From positions 1 to 24,723 of the forward strand of contig JAFADB010000055.1 of NCBI GenBank assembly GCA_023425225.1: 24,723 nt of DNA, written 5' to 3'. This DNA comes from Pseudomonadota bacterium (GTDB taxonomy: Bacteria; Pseudomonadota; Gammaproteobacteria; Xanthomonadales; Xanthomonadaceae). Shown piece after piece: positions 8,031-15,065 of this stretch. Made by a program: the position numbers and the translations under genes. The notes beneath the pieces were generated by a model. That model did no database searches. It was not told the origin of the DNA and was given only the letters and a program-made list of their open reading frames with translations. The stretch's first letter is position 1. The number at the start of each line of letters is the position of its first letter.

Positions 8031-8222
8031 CTACGGCGATCCGTCCTCCCCGTGCCCGGGATGGCGCAGCTTCCACGCCGCCAGCTGCGTGCGGTAGCGC
8101 GCCAGCTCCTCGGCGTACAGGTCGAGGACGCACAAGGGGCAACCGCTGCCGCAGCACTCGTTGGGCGCCGGCTCCTCGGGCGGCTGCGGCATCGGATCGT
8201 CGTCGACATCGGCAGGACTCAT
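8031..8222 (-). CDS. Small oxidoreductase-like (PF09791-type) Cys-motif protein
   Basis: A 63-residue protein with an acidic/Pro-rich lead (PMPQPPEEPAPNE), then CCGSGCPLCVLDLYAEELARYR. This is the signature of the short oxidoreductase-like domain family (Cys23, 24, 28 and 31). The Cys cluster suggests metal or iron-sulfur binding or redox work, but no activity is established for bacterial members as far as I know. It lies 95 bp upstream of the acvB/virJ-like gene and 40 bp downstream of the HD-domain gene on the same strand, so cotranscription is plausible. The ATG at 8220-8222 precedes the conserved segment; longer in-frame extensions are shadow reading of the neighbouring gene. Confidence 0.8.
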   Translation of the reverse strand: MSPADVDDDPMPQPPEEPAPNECCGSGCPLCVLDLYAEELARYRTQLAAWKLRHPGHGEDGSP

Positions 8223-8262
8223 GCGGCGAATGCTAGCGGATGCCGATGGCCGCCGGGCCGTG

Positions 8263-8880
8263 CTAGCCGGCGACGCGACGCAGGTTGGCGCGCGTAGCGG
8301 CGTCGCAGCGCTGGTGGAACCAGTCACTGAGGAAGATGCGCGGCGCGCGCAGCAGCCCGCGCAGGAACCGCCGGCGGTTGATGCGGAACAGCAGCGCCGG
8401 GACATGCCCCGCATACTCGCGGGCGATGCCGCGGTCGTATGCGTCGAACCGTGCCGCCGGAGCGGCCAGGATCGCCATGTCGCAATCCAGGAACAGCGCC
8501 GCCTCGGCATCCACGTCGCCGGGCTGCAACGTCCCGTGGCGCGCGGTCAGCTCGATCAGCTGCACCACGCGGTCGATGTCGATCCCGGCATCGGGCAGCC
8601 AGTGGCCGATCTGCTGCCGCGCCAGTTGCGCCGACCGCGCCTCGTTGTCCGCCCGCCCGGCCTGGTAGATCGCATCGTGGTACAGCATCGCAAGCCAGAC
8701 CTCGCGAGGCTGGCGCCAGCCCGGCCCCTGCGCGACCTCGCCGAAATGGCGCAACAGCGCCCGCACGTGGCCGAAGTGGTGATAGGCCCGCGGCGGCGTT
8801 TCGTAGGCGTCGCGGATGGCCTGCCATTGCGGCGGCGGCAGCTCGATGGGTGCGGGCGGCAGGGGCGACAGGTCGTCCAT
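8263..8880 (-). CDS. HD-domain predicted metal-dependent phosphohydrolase
   Basis: A 205-residue protein resembling the COG4339 group of predicted HD-superfamily hydrolases. The pattern begins YHHFGHV (His34/35, His38), followed by AMLYHDAIY with the His68-Asp69 doublet, then ALFLDCDMAILAA (Asp132/Asp134), which together would make the metal site. The HD fold usually cleaves phosphomonoesters, phosphodiesters or nucleotides; the substrate is unknown. The N-terminus (PPAPIELPPPQWQAI) is short, with no signal peptide or membrane segment, so the protein is likely cytoplasmic. It follows thpR by 43 bp on the same strand. The ATG at 8878-8880 is the first good start. Confidence 0.85.
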   Translation of the reverse strand: MDDLSPLPPAPIELPPPQWQAIRDAYETPPRAYHHFGHVRALLRHFGEVAQGPGWRQPREVWLAMLYHDAIYQAGRADNEARSAQLARQQIGHWLPDAGIDIDRVVQLIELTARHGTLQPGDVDAEAALFLDCDMAILAAPAARFDAYDRGIAREYAGHVPALLFRINRRRFLRGLLRAPRIFLSDWFHQRCDAATRANLRRVAG

Positions 8881-8923
8881 CGCCGCAGGCTACGCGCCAT
8901 CGCCGCAGACAGGCAATGCCGGC

Positions 8924-9495
8924 TCAGCGCAACGACCAGCGGCCTTCGAACTCGTAGCGCGTCTGCCCCAGGAAGCTGCGTATCAGCACGAACTCGCGCA
9001 CGCGCCAGCCCACCGGCGCCACGGGCCGGTTCTCGAGCCGGATGCGGTCGTACATCAGCGTCAGGTGTGGGACGAAGCGGTCGTCGTGGCCCATCCCGGC
9101 GCGTGCCAACCGGAGTCCGAGCTGGCGTTGCAGCGCGAACAGCGGCGCGTTGGCCCCGGTGTCGCCGCGCAGCACCAGCGGGTGGTGCCGCGAACGTCCG
9201 CCGAAGCTGCCCGCCTGGTCGAAACGCACCTCGAAGGCGGTCGCATCGACCTGCGAGGCCACCTCGTACGCCCGTTCCAGCAACGACGGCGGGATGCCGG
9301 CGAAGTCGCCGAGATGGTGCAAGGTGACGTGCCAACGCTGCGGCATCAGTGCCCGGGCCGTCAGGGGTTCGTCGTGCCGCAGCGACTCGATCCGGTGGCC
9401 GATGGCGTCGATCGCCGCCGGGTCGGGCATCACGGCGAAGAACAGGCGTTCGGCGGGTGGTGCCTCGTCCAGGCCCAGGGTGAGCTGCGTTTCCA
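8924..9495 (-). CDS. thpR: RNA 2',3'-cyclic phosphodiesterase (2H phosphoesterase)
   Basis: A 190-residue 2H phosphoesterase of the ThpR/LigT family. Members open 2',3'-cyclic phosphate ends on RNA to 2'-phosphate and can ligate tRNA halves in vitro. The two catalytic HxTx motifs are HVTL (His56, Thr58) and HLTL (His144, Thr146), spaced as in the family. FFAVMPD near the N-terminus and a C-terminal strand LIRSFLGQTRYEF also match. I place the start at the ATG at 9493-9495; a GTG two codons earlier (9502) is possible, and neither has a clear Shine-Dalgarno sequence. It heads a same-strand run with the HD and oxidoreductase-like genes. Confidence 0.92.
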
Positions 9496-9536
9496 TCGAC
9501 ACAGGATAGGGCTGCCGACGCCACGCGGATACGGAA

Positions 9537-9568
9537 ACGTCCCGCCCGGCTCGGGCCGGACGGGACGT
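9537..9568 (-). terminator. Terminator-like hairpin downstream of the PA2169-type gene
   Basis: The outer 8-bp arms 9537-9544 and 9561-9568 pair perfectly. After one mismatch (9545/9560), 9546-9550 pairs with 9555-9559 around a 4-nt loop. It lies 74 bp beyond the stop of the minus-strand gene at 9642 and before thpR. On the minus strand it is followed by a short TTTCC, so the T-tract is weak. Confidence 0.55.
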
Positions 9569-9641
9569 CGGGGAACTGCTGCCATTGGTGCGCTACGCGA
9601 TCGTGTTGGATCGAGTCCGCGCCGGGCCCGGCCGCGGTCGG

Positions 9642-10097
9642 TCAGGCCGCGCTTTTCATCGCATGCTTGCGCTTGCGCATGATGTCGTGACAGGCGCGCA
9701 CGTCCGGCAGCAGGCGCGTGGCCACGTCGCGCACCGCGGCCGGCAGTTCGGCGTCGGCCACCACTTCGTCGAAGGCCTTCAACAGCCGGTCCTCGGATTC
9801 CTCCAGCTCGGCCACGTAGCCGTACTGGGTATCGCCCAGCGTTGCGCGCACCTTGCCGTAGAACTGCTGCATCGAGCCGACCATGGTGCCGTGCTCGGCC
9901 GGCTTCTCGCCCAGCGTGGCCACCGCCGCGCTGAGCTTGGCGACCAGATCGGCCTTGACGCCTGCGATGCGCGTGAACAGGCTGGAGAGCTCGGCATCCT
10001 TCACCTTGCCGGCCGCCTCCTCGTAGAACTTCTGGCCATCGCGCGAGATCTCGATCAGGTCGTTGAGAGCATGGGCGGACTTGGTCTGTGTATTCAT
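9642..10097 (-). CDS. PA2169-family four-helix-bundle protein (DUF2383)
   Basis: A 151-residue, almost wholly helical protein. The N-terminal part (SAHALNDLIEISRDGQKFYEEAAGKVKDAEL...LFTRIAGVKADLVAKL) and the later ESEDRLLKAFDEVVADAELP segment fit the DUF2383/PA2169 ferritin-like four-helix-bundle family. Such proteins often appear in stress regulons, but function is not established and metal binding should not be assumed. The tail is basic (MRKRKHAMKSAA). The start is well supported: GGAGAAG lies about 9 nt before the ATG at 10095-10097. It is transcribed divergently from the TGase-TPR gene across 340 bp and appears to be a single-gene unit ending in the 9537-9568 hairpin. Confidence 0.88.
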   Translation of the reverse strand: MNTQTKSAHALNDLIEISRDGQKFYEEAAGKVKDAELSSLFTRIAGVKADLVAKLSAAVATLGEKPAEHGTMVGSMQQFYGKVRATLGDTQYGYVAELEESEDRLLKAFDEVVADAELPAAVRDVATRLLPDVRACHDIMRKRKHAMKSAA

Positions 10098-10437
10098 CGT
10101 GGACTTCTCCTTTGGAGCTTGCCGGCAGATCCGGCTTGAGCGTGGATGCCACTGTGGCCGCCGCGCCATAAAACGACCGTGAGCCGCGGCGGCGCCGGCC
10201 TCACGCCGCCATGGCACCGATGAATGCCGATTCATTTCCTGCGCTCGCTGCCCGATACGGAACGCGCCATCACGCCCGCGGCAGGACGATGCGAACAGTG
10301 GTGGCCAGGGCCTTGCCTGCCTCCCCTCCACCGCTGCCGTGGGCAACGCAGCCGACCACCGTGTGCTGAATGGGCGCCACGCCCGCCCACGCGCATACTC
10401 CCGCCAACCTGTCCGAGCCGTCGTATCGGGTGTCCCC
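10098..10437. other. 340-bp divergent intergenic region
   Basis: No convincing gene. It holds the minus-strand ribosome binding site of the PA2169-type gene (GGAGAAG at its left end) and a 6-bp inverted repeat ATGAAT-GCCG-ATTCAT at 10220-10235. A GC-rich inverted repeat around 10188-10210 (GGCGGC/GCCGCC) is also present. Promoters for both flanking genes must lie here, but I find no hexamer pair good enough to call. Confidence 0.5.
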
Positions 10438-11538
10438 ATGCACATGCGGATCGCCGTCGTCGTCGTGGCCCTCGTGGCCTTTCTTCCATCCCCGAGCCGC
10501 GCCGCACCCGCGGCACCGCCCGCGCCGGAGCAGATCATGCAGATCCCGCCCGCGCTCAGGAAGATGCTGCGCGAGCAGGTCATCGCCCCGGGTGGCCCAC
10601 CCGGCGAACGCCTGCAGCGGCTCACCGACATGGTGTTCTCGCCGCGCGGGATGGCATTGCAGTACCGCGCCGACGCCACCCATACCGTGGCCGAGACCTT
10701 CGCCAGCGGCCAGGCGAACTGCCTGTCCTTCACCCTGCTGTTCGTCGCGCTCGCGCGCGAGGCCGGCATCTCCGCCCAGGTGCAGGAGGTCGGCCAGGTG
10801 CTGAGCTGGTACCAGGACGCCACCGCCATCTACGCCGCCGGCCACGTCAATGCCCGGGTCGAATTCGACGGGCGCAGCGGCAGCGTCGACCTGGACCAGA
10901 GCATTCTCCCGGCACGGCGCGGACCGGTCGTGATCAGCGACCGCCGCGCGCAGGCGCACTACTACAACAACCGCGCCTCGGAACTGATGGCCCAGGGCGA
11001 ACAGGCGGCCGCACGCGAGTACCTGACGCTGGCGCTGCAGCGCGACGCGCGCTTCGTGCGCGCGCGCAACAACCTCGGGGTGCTGGAATCGCGCCAGGGC
11101 CACGATGCCGCCGCAGCCGCGCAGTTCGAACGTGCGCTGGCGATCGAGCCGCAGCACCTGCCATCGCTGCTCAATGCCGCCGCCCTGCATCGCCGCAATG
11201 GCGACCTGGCGCAGGCCGCGCGGCTGCAGGTGCGCATCGACCAGTCGCGCGAGAACGACCCGTTCCAGCAGTACCTGCTGGGCATGGAAGCCGAGGCTGC
11301 CGGCGACTACGCCCGCGCCACCGAACGGTACCGGCGTGCCACCCGGCTGTACCGGGAGGCGCACCTGTTCCACTTCGCGCTGGCGCGCATGTACTTCCTG
11401 GAGGGCCAGACCCGGCGCGCGGGACGCGAACTGCAGCGCGCGCTGGCGTTCAGCCAGCAGGACGAGACGCGCCAGCGCTACCAGGCCAAGCTCGACAGCC
11501 TGCGCCGCTGGAACCGCAACCACGCCCTGGTGCGGTGA
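10438..11538 (+). CDS. Exported transglutaminase-like/TPR protein
   Basis: A 366-residue protein with an N-terminal signal peptide (MRIAVVVVALVAFLPSPSRAAPA; the lack of a lipobox Cys argues for periplasmic export). A compact transglutaminase-like domain (about residues 60-160) carries a plausible triad: Cys95 in ANCLSF, His136 in GHVNAR, Asp151/153 in SVDLD. From about residue 170 to 340 there are at least four TPR-like helical pairs (NNRASELMAQGEQAAAREYLTLAL; NNLGVLESRQGHDAAAAAQFERAL and so on). Bacterial TGase-like domains are usually cysteine proteases or amidases rather than cross-linkers. The TPRs suggest a protein partner in the envelope. The ATG at 10438 directly precedes the signal peptide. 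The substrate is not known. Confidence 0.85.
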   Translation: MHMRIAVVVVALVAFLPSPSRAAPAAPPAPEQIMQIPPALRKMLREQVIAPGGPPGERLQRLTDMVFSPRGMALQYRADATHTVAETFASGQANCLSFTLLFVALAREAGISAQVQEVGQVLSWYQDATAIYAAGHVNARVEFDGRSGSVDLDQSILPARRGPVVISDRRAQAHYYNNRASELMAQGEQAAAREYLTLALQRDARFVRARNNLGVLESRQGHDAAAAAQFERALAIEPQHLPSLLNAAALHRRNGDLAQAARLQVRIDQSRENDPFQQYLLGMEAEAAGDYARATERYRRATRLYREAHLFHFALARMYFLEGQTRRAGRELQRALAFSQQDETRQRYQAKLDSLRRWNRNHALVR

Positions 11539-11568
11539 CCGAAGTCCGGTGCACCGCGGTCGCGCCGG

Positions 11569-12783
11569 TCAATCGGCCTGCCGCGCCAGCCGGTGCAGGC
11601 GCGATTCGTCATGGCGCGCCCACGCATACACCAGCAACCCGCCCACCGCGGTGGCCGCGCCGACGTAGCCGGTCACGGTCCAGCCCATGCCCGCGGTGAT
11701 CGCCAGCCCGCCCAGCCATGGGCCCAGCGCATTGGCGACATTGAACGCGGCATGGTGGGAAGCGGCCGCCAGCGTCTGCGCGTCCGAACTGACATCCATC
11801 AGCCGCATCTGCAGCGCCGGCCCCAGCGCGCCCATGGTGCCCAGCCCCACCACCGCCAGCAGCAGGCTCCACAGCGAGCCGGCGGACAGCGGGAAAAGCA
11901 GCAGCACCCCGGTGGACCACAGCAGCACCCAGAACACCGAACGGAAGCCGATGCGGTCGTACAGCCAGCCGCCGAACAGCGTGCCGAGGATGCTGCCCAC
12001 GCCGAACGCTCCCAGCGCGACCGGCACCCAGCCCACGCTTGCGCCGGTCACCTCGGTCAGCGTCGGCACCAGGTAGCTGAAGACGCAGAACATGCCGGCG
12101 AATCCGACCGAGCCGATGCCCAGCGCCAGCCATACCTGCGAGCGGTTGAACGCACGGATCTCGCGCAGCGGATCGTGCCGCGGCTCGGCCGGGTCGGACG
12201 GCAGCAGGTACGCCACCAGCGCCACCGTGGCCGCGGCGATCAGCGTGACCAGCAGGTAGGCCGAACGCCATCCCCACACCTCGCCCATCCAGCTGGCCAG
12301 CGGGTTGCCCAGCAGCACCGCCAGCGCCAGCCCCATCATCACCCGGCTCACCGCCGCGCCACGCTGGTCGGGACGGCTGATGGAGGCGGCCACCAGCGCC
12401 GCCACGCCGAAGTAGGCGCCGTGCGGCAGGCCGGCGACGAAGCGGCACACCAGCGCCACCGCATAGTTGGGCGCCAGCGCGCTGGCCAGGTTGCCCAGCG
12501 CATAGAACGCCATCAGCGACACCGCCATCGGCTTGCGGCGCAAGCGCGCGCCGAGGATGGCCAGCACCGGCGCACCGATGACCACGCCCAGCGCATAGGC
12601 GCTGATCAGGTGTCCCACCTGCGGTTCGCTGATGGAAAGCCCGCGCGCGATGTTCGGCATCAATCCCATGCTGGCGAACTCGCTGGTGCCGATGGCGAAA
12701 CCGCCCATCGCCAGTGCGAACAGGATCAGCACGTATTCGCGCCGGCCGATCTGTCGCGCCAGCGTGTTGCCTTGGGATGTCAT
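11569..12783 (-). CDS. MFS exporter, AraJ/YdhP-like (DHA1 family)
   Basis: A 404-residue inner-membrane transporter with about 12 hydrophobic segments. GGFAIGTSEFASMGLMP in helix 1 and the segment IGAPVLAILGARLRRKP match the AraJ/YdhP/NepI branch of drug:H+ antiporters, which export sugars, purine ribonucleosides or drugs. A second cytoplasmic-loop motif, GGWLYDRIGFRSVF, is present in the C-terminal half. The substrate cannot be inferred. The ATG at 12781-12783 has a GGAA 8 nt upstream. It lies 112 bp downstream of the same-strand yjdM-like gene, but a promoter with an operator-like palindrome sits between them, so it probably has its own transcript. Confidence 0.9.
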   Translation of the reverse strand: MTSQGNTLARQIGRREYVLILFALAMGGFAIGTSEFASMGLMPNIARGLSISEPQVGHLISAYALGVVIGAPVLAILGARLRRKPMAVSLMAFYALGNLASALAPNYAVALVCRFVAGLPHGAYFGVAALVAASISRPDQRGAAVSRVMMGLALAVLLGNPLASWMGEVWGWRSAYLLVTLIAAATVALVAYLLPSDPAEPRHDPLREIRAFNRSQVWLALGIGSVGFAGMFCVFSYLVPTLTEVTGASVGWVPVALGAFGVGSILGTLFGGWLYDRIGFRSVFWVLLWSTGVLLLFPLSAGSLWSLLLAVVGLGTMGALGPALQMRLMDVSSDAQTLAAASHHAAFNVANALGPWLGGLAITAGMGWTVTGYVGAATAVGGLLVYAWARHDESRLHRLARQAD

Positions 12784-12809
12784 CGTGTTTTCCGGGGGAA
12801 GGGCGACCC

Positions 12810-12838
12810 ATTATTGTGCAATGCAGCATCGCATTGAA
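12810..12838 (-). promoter_or_regulatory. Candidate promoter with operator-like palindrome for the MFS gene
   Basis: On the minus strand, TTCAAT (12838-12833) and AATAAT (12815-12810, 5 of 6 to TATAAT) are separated by exactly 17 nt. The spacer is largely filled by a perfect 6-bp inverted repeat, CAATGC-AGCATC-GCATTG (12819-12836 on the plus strand). That position would let a bound dimeric repressor block RNA polymerase. No regulator gene is adjacent. The inverted repeat is seen directly; its use as an operator is inferred. Confidence 0.45.
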
Positions 12839-12895
12839 GCCGCGGCACGCACCGCTTTCAGCCGCCAGCAGGCGGCCATTGCCTTATCGGCGCGA

Positions 12896-13237
12896 TCAGG
12901 CCTTGCGCAGGAAGCAGGTCTTCAGCACCAGGCCCTTGATCTTGTCCGAGTGGCCCTCGATGTGCTCGGCATCGCCCTCGACCAGGCGGATGTTGCGGAT
13001 GACCGTGCCCTGCTTGAGTGGGATCGACGATCCCTTCACCTTCAGGTCCTTGATCACCACCACGGTGTCGCCGGCGGCGAGCAGGTTGCCGTTGCTGTCG
13101 CGCACGCTCTGGCCCTGTTCGTCGGCCGCGGCGTCCTCGGCGCTCCACTCGAAGCCGCAGTCCGCGCAGACCCACTGCCCGGCGTCGACGTAGGTGTTTT
13201 CCAGGGTGCATTGCGGGCAGGCGGGGATGGCAGACAT
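12896..13237 (-). CDS. yjdM: YjdM/PhnA-family zinc-ribbon protein
   Basis: A 113-residue cytoplasmic protein with an N-terminal zinc ribbon (Cys7, Cys10, Cys24, Cys27: ACPQC and CADCGFEW). The PhnA C-terminal domain follows, with GDTVVVIKDLKVKGSS, LKQGTVIRNIRLVEGD and DKIKGLVLKTCFLRKA. Databases often label it alkylphosphonate utilisation protein PhnA, but the E. coli homologue YjdM is not part of the phosphonate pathway and its role is undefined. The sequence is about the normal family length and appears intact. The ATG at 13235-13237 directly precedes the zinc ribbon; longer in-frame starts add Arg-rich non-coding sequence. It is divergent from the CDF gene. Confidence 0.92.
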   Translation of the reverse strand: MSAIPACPQCTLENTYVDAGQWVCADCGFEWSAEDAAADEQGQSVRDSNGNLLAAGDTVVVIKDLKVKGSSIPLKQGTVIRNIRLVEGDAEHIEGHSDKIKGLVLKTCFLRKA

Positions 13238-13255
13238 GGGCGTCGGTCGCAGAAG

Positions 13256-13300
13256 GGCCGGCCATTGTAGCCGCCGGGCAGTCGGCGGCGATTGCCGGCC
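13256..13300. repeat. Nested inverted repeat in the yjdM/CDF divergent region
   Basis: The outer arms GGCCGGC (13256-13262) and GCCGGCC (13294-13300) enclose inner arms GCCGCC (13270-13275) and GGCGGC (13284-13289), with an 8-nt loop. Both arm pairs are perfect. The candidate -10 of yjdM lies between the left outer and inner arms. In DNA this GC-rich, some of this may be chance. Confidence 0.35.
13264..13269 (-). promoter_or_regulatory. Candidate -10 box for yjdM
   Basis: On the minus strand TACAAT (5 of 6 to TATAAT) followed by GGCCGG lies 26 bp before the yjdM ATG. No clear -35 is visible 17 nt upstream. Confidence 0.35.
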
Positions 13301-13386
13301 AGGATTTGGCCAGGCGGGATCACGCGCCTGCCACGAAGCCGGCGCGATAGTGCGGCACCGTCCCCCACGCCCTCGCAGGTGAAGCC

Positions 13387-14343
13387 TTGTCCAGGCCAAC
13401 CGGTTCCCGTCTCGTCGTCTACGCCGCGCTGGCCGGCAACCTCGCCATCGCCCTGGCCAAGTTCGTTGCCGCCGCCATCTCCGGCAGTTCGGCCATGCTC
13501 AGCGAAGGCGTGCACTCGCTGGTGGACACCACCAACGAGATCCTGCTGCTGTACGGCATGAAGCGCGCCGAGCGCCCGGCCGACATCGACCACCCGCTGG
13601 GACATGGCCGCGAGCTGTACTTCTGGAGCTTCATCGTCGCGCTGCTGGTGTTCGCGATGGGCGCGGGCGTGTCGATCTACGAGGGCGTAAGCCACATCCT
13701 CGCCCCCGAACCGTCCAGCAACCACCTCGTCGCCTACGTGGTACTGGGCGTGTCGCTGCTGTTCGAAGGCTTCTCGTGGACGGTGGCGCTGCGCGAGTTC
13801 CGCGCCGTCAAGGGCAAGCTGGGCTACTTCCAGGCCTTCCGCCAGAGCAAGGACCCCACCACCTTCACCGTGCTGCTGGAAGACAGCGCCGCGCTGCTCG
13901 GCCTGCTCATCGCCTTGATCGGCCTGCTGGCCGCGCAATGGCTGGACATGCCCGAGCTCGATGGCGTGGCCTCGATCGGCATCGGCTGCGTGCTGGCCGC
14001 CACCGCGTTCCTGCTCGCACGCGAGACCAAGGGACTGCTGATCGGCGAACCGGCGAGCCCGGGCTTCGACCGCTCGCTGCTGGAGATCGCCGCCGCCGAT
14101 CCGGACGTGCGCAACGCCAACGGCGTGCTGACGCTGCAGATGGGCCCCAACCAGGTGGTCGCCGCGCTCAGTGCCGAGTTCGAGGACGCGTGCACCACCC
14201 CGCAGATCGAGCAGTGCGTGCGCCGCATCGAGGCGCGGGCACGGCAGCGGCGCCCGGACCTGGTCGCCCTGTTCATCAAGCCGCAGACCCGGCAGACCTG
14301 GCAGGCGCACGAACGCGAGATCGCCAGCCACGGCGAAGGATGA
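13387..14343 (+). CDS. Cation diffusion facilitator, ZnT9 (SLC30A9)-like branch
   Basis: A 318-residue inner-membrane protein of the CDF superfamily, which usually exports Zn(II) or related metals in exchange for protons. TM2 has HSLVD (His43, Asp47). A DHPLGHGRELYFWS loop follows, then MGAGVSIYEG and LLFEG. TM5 reads DPTTFTVLLEDSAALLG (Glu165, Asp166) instead of the usual HxxxD, which is the pattern I recall in SLC30A9/ZnT9. A short cytoplasmic domain (about residues 210-300) ends the protein; there is no His-rich loop. The start appears to be TTG at 13387, with AGGTGA 4 nt upstream; I find no ATG or GTG in frame before TM1. Metal specificity is uncertain. Confidence 0.88.
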   Translation: MSRPTGSRLVVYAALAGNLAIALAKFVAAAISGSSAMLSEGVHSLVDTTNEILLLYGMKRAERPADIDHPLGHGRELYFWSFIVALLVFAMGAGVSIYEGVSHILAPEPSSNHLVAYVVLGVSLLFEGFSWTVALREFRAVKGKLGYFQAFRQSKDPTTFTVLLEDSAALLGLLIALIGLLAAQWLDMPELDGVASIGIGCVLAATAFLLARETKGLLIGEPASPGFDRSLLEIAAADPDVRNANGVLTLQMGPNQVVAALSAEFEDACTTPQIEQCVRRIEARARQRRPDLVALFIKPQTRQTWQAHEREIASHGEG

Positions 14344-14388
14344 GCGACAACCCGGCATGCGCGTGTGCATGCGCGGTTCAGCGCGCGG

Positions 14389-14429
14389 GTTGCGCCGTCC
14401 GCCGCCAGCCTCTACGGTGGAGGCGCAAC
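14389..14429 (+). terminator. Hairpin between CDF gene and slyD-like gene
   Basis: GTTGCGCC (14389-14396) pairs with GGCGCAAC (14422-14429). After a one-base bulge, TCCGCC (14398-14403) pairs with GGTGGA (14416-14421) with one G-T pair, leaving a 12-nt loop. No T-tract follows, so it may be a terminator of the CDF gene or a leader structure of the slyD-like gene 63 bp further on. Confidence 0.4.
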
Positions 14430-14491
14430 AACGCACTCGTGCCGTGAATCAACCGGCGCATTCCCTTCCCATCGAATCGAGAGGTTTCCTC

Positions 14492-14953
14492 ATGGAGATC
14501 ACGGATGGCCGCGTCGCCACGATCCACTACATCCTCACCAACGACGAAGGCCAGGTCATCGACCGCTCCTCGCCGCAGACACCGCTGAGCTACCTGCATG
14601 GCGCCGGCAACATCGTGCTGGGCCTGGAGAAGGCGCTCTCCGGCAAGCGCAGCGGCGACACCCTGAAGGCCGACGTCGCGCCCGAACAGGGCTACGGCCC
14701 GCGCCACGAGCAGCTGGTCCAGCAGGTACCGCGCAGCGCGTTCCCGGCCGGCACCGACGTCGCCGTCGGCGCGCAGTTCCAGGCCAACGCGCAGGGCGGG
14801 CCGCTGCTGGTGACGGTGACCGACGTCGGTCCCGAGCAGGTCACCATCGACGCCAACCACCCGCTCGCCGGCCAGACCCTGCATTTCGCGGTGGAAGTGG
14901 CGGACGTGCGCGAGGCCAATGCGCAGGAACTGGCCGAGGGCCAGCCGGACTGA
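14492..14953 (+). CDS. slyD: FKBP-type peptidyl-prolyl isomerase, SlyD-like
   Basis: A 153-residue cytoplasmic prolyl isomerase/chaperone. The FKBP core is split by the insert-in-flap domain, as in SlyD. The N-terminal half has DGRVATIHYILTNDEGQVIDRSS, LSYLHGAGNIVLGLEKALSGKRSGD and VAPEQGYGPR. The IF domain is at about residues 70-120 (VPRSAFPAG...QANAQGGPLLVTVTDVGPEQVTIDANHPLAGQ). The protein then closes with LHFAVEVADVREAN. It lacks the Cys/His-rich nickel-binding tail of E. coli SlyD, as many SlyD-like proteins do. The start ATG at 14492 follows GAGAGG at a good distance. It precedes a YegD-like Hsp70 gene, separated by a repeat element. Confidence 0.93.
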   Translation: MEITDGRVATIHYILTNDEGQVIDRSSPQTPLSYLHGAGNIVLGLEKALSGKRSGDTLKADVAPEQGYGPRHEQLVQQVPRSAFPAGTDVAVGAQFQANAQGGPLLVTVTDVGPEQVTIDANHPLAGQTLHFAVEVADVREANAQELAEGQPD

Positions 14954-14981
14954 GACCCTGTCCACGGTCCGTGCACGACCG

Positions 14982-15065
14982 CCTGCAGGGGCGGCGCCAG
15001 CCGCGGTGCTTCCCGTAGCCGGCATTCAAGGCTACGGGCATCGTGGCTGACCCTGCTCCTGCAAG
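14982..15065. repeat. REP-like long imperfect hairpin
   Basis: An 84-bp imperfect palindrome fills most of the gap between the slyD-like and hsp70-like genes. The apical stem is perfect: CCCGTAGCC (15012-15020) against GGCTACGGG (15030-15038). The outer arms, TGCAGGGGCGG...CAGCC starting at 14984 and GGCTGA..CTGCTCCTGCA ending at 15063, pair with a few mismatches and a 2-3 nt length difference. The outer ends resemble the TGTAGGAGCGGC/CAGCCGC intergenic repeats common in pseudomonads and xanthomonads. It may also stop transcription after slyD. Confidence 0.6.

Noticed and set aside
12896..13237. Phosphonate utilisation (phn) operon
   Set aside because: The protein is YjdM/PhnA-like, but no C-P lyase or phosphonatase genes are present and the name is historical.
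13054..14436. 460-codon antisense open frame over the CDF gene
   Set aside because: Composition is a codon shadow; it crosses the yjdM gene in another frame and has no recognisable fold.
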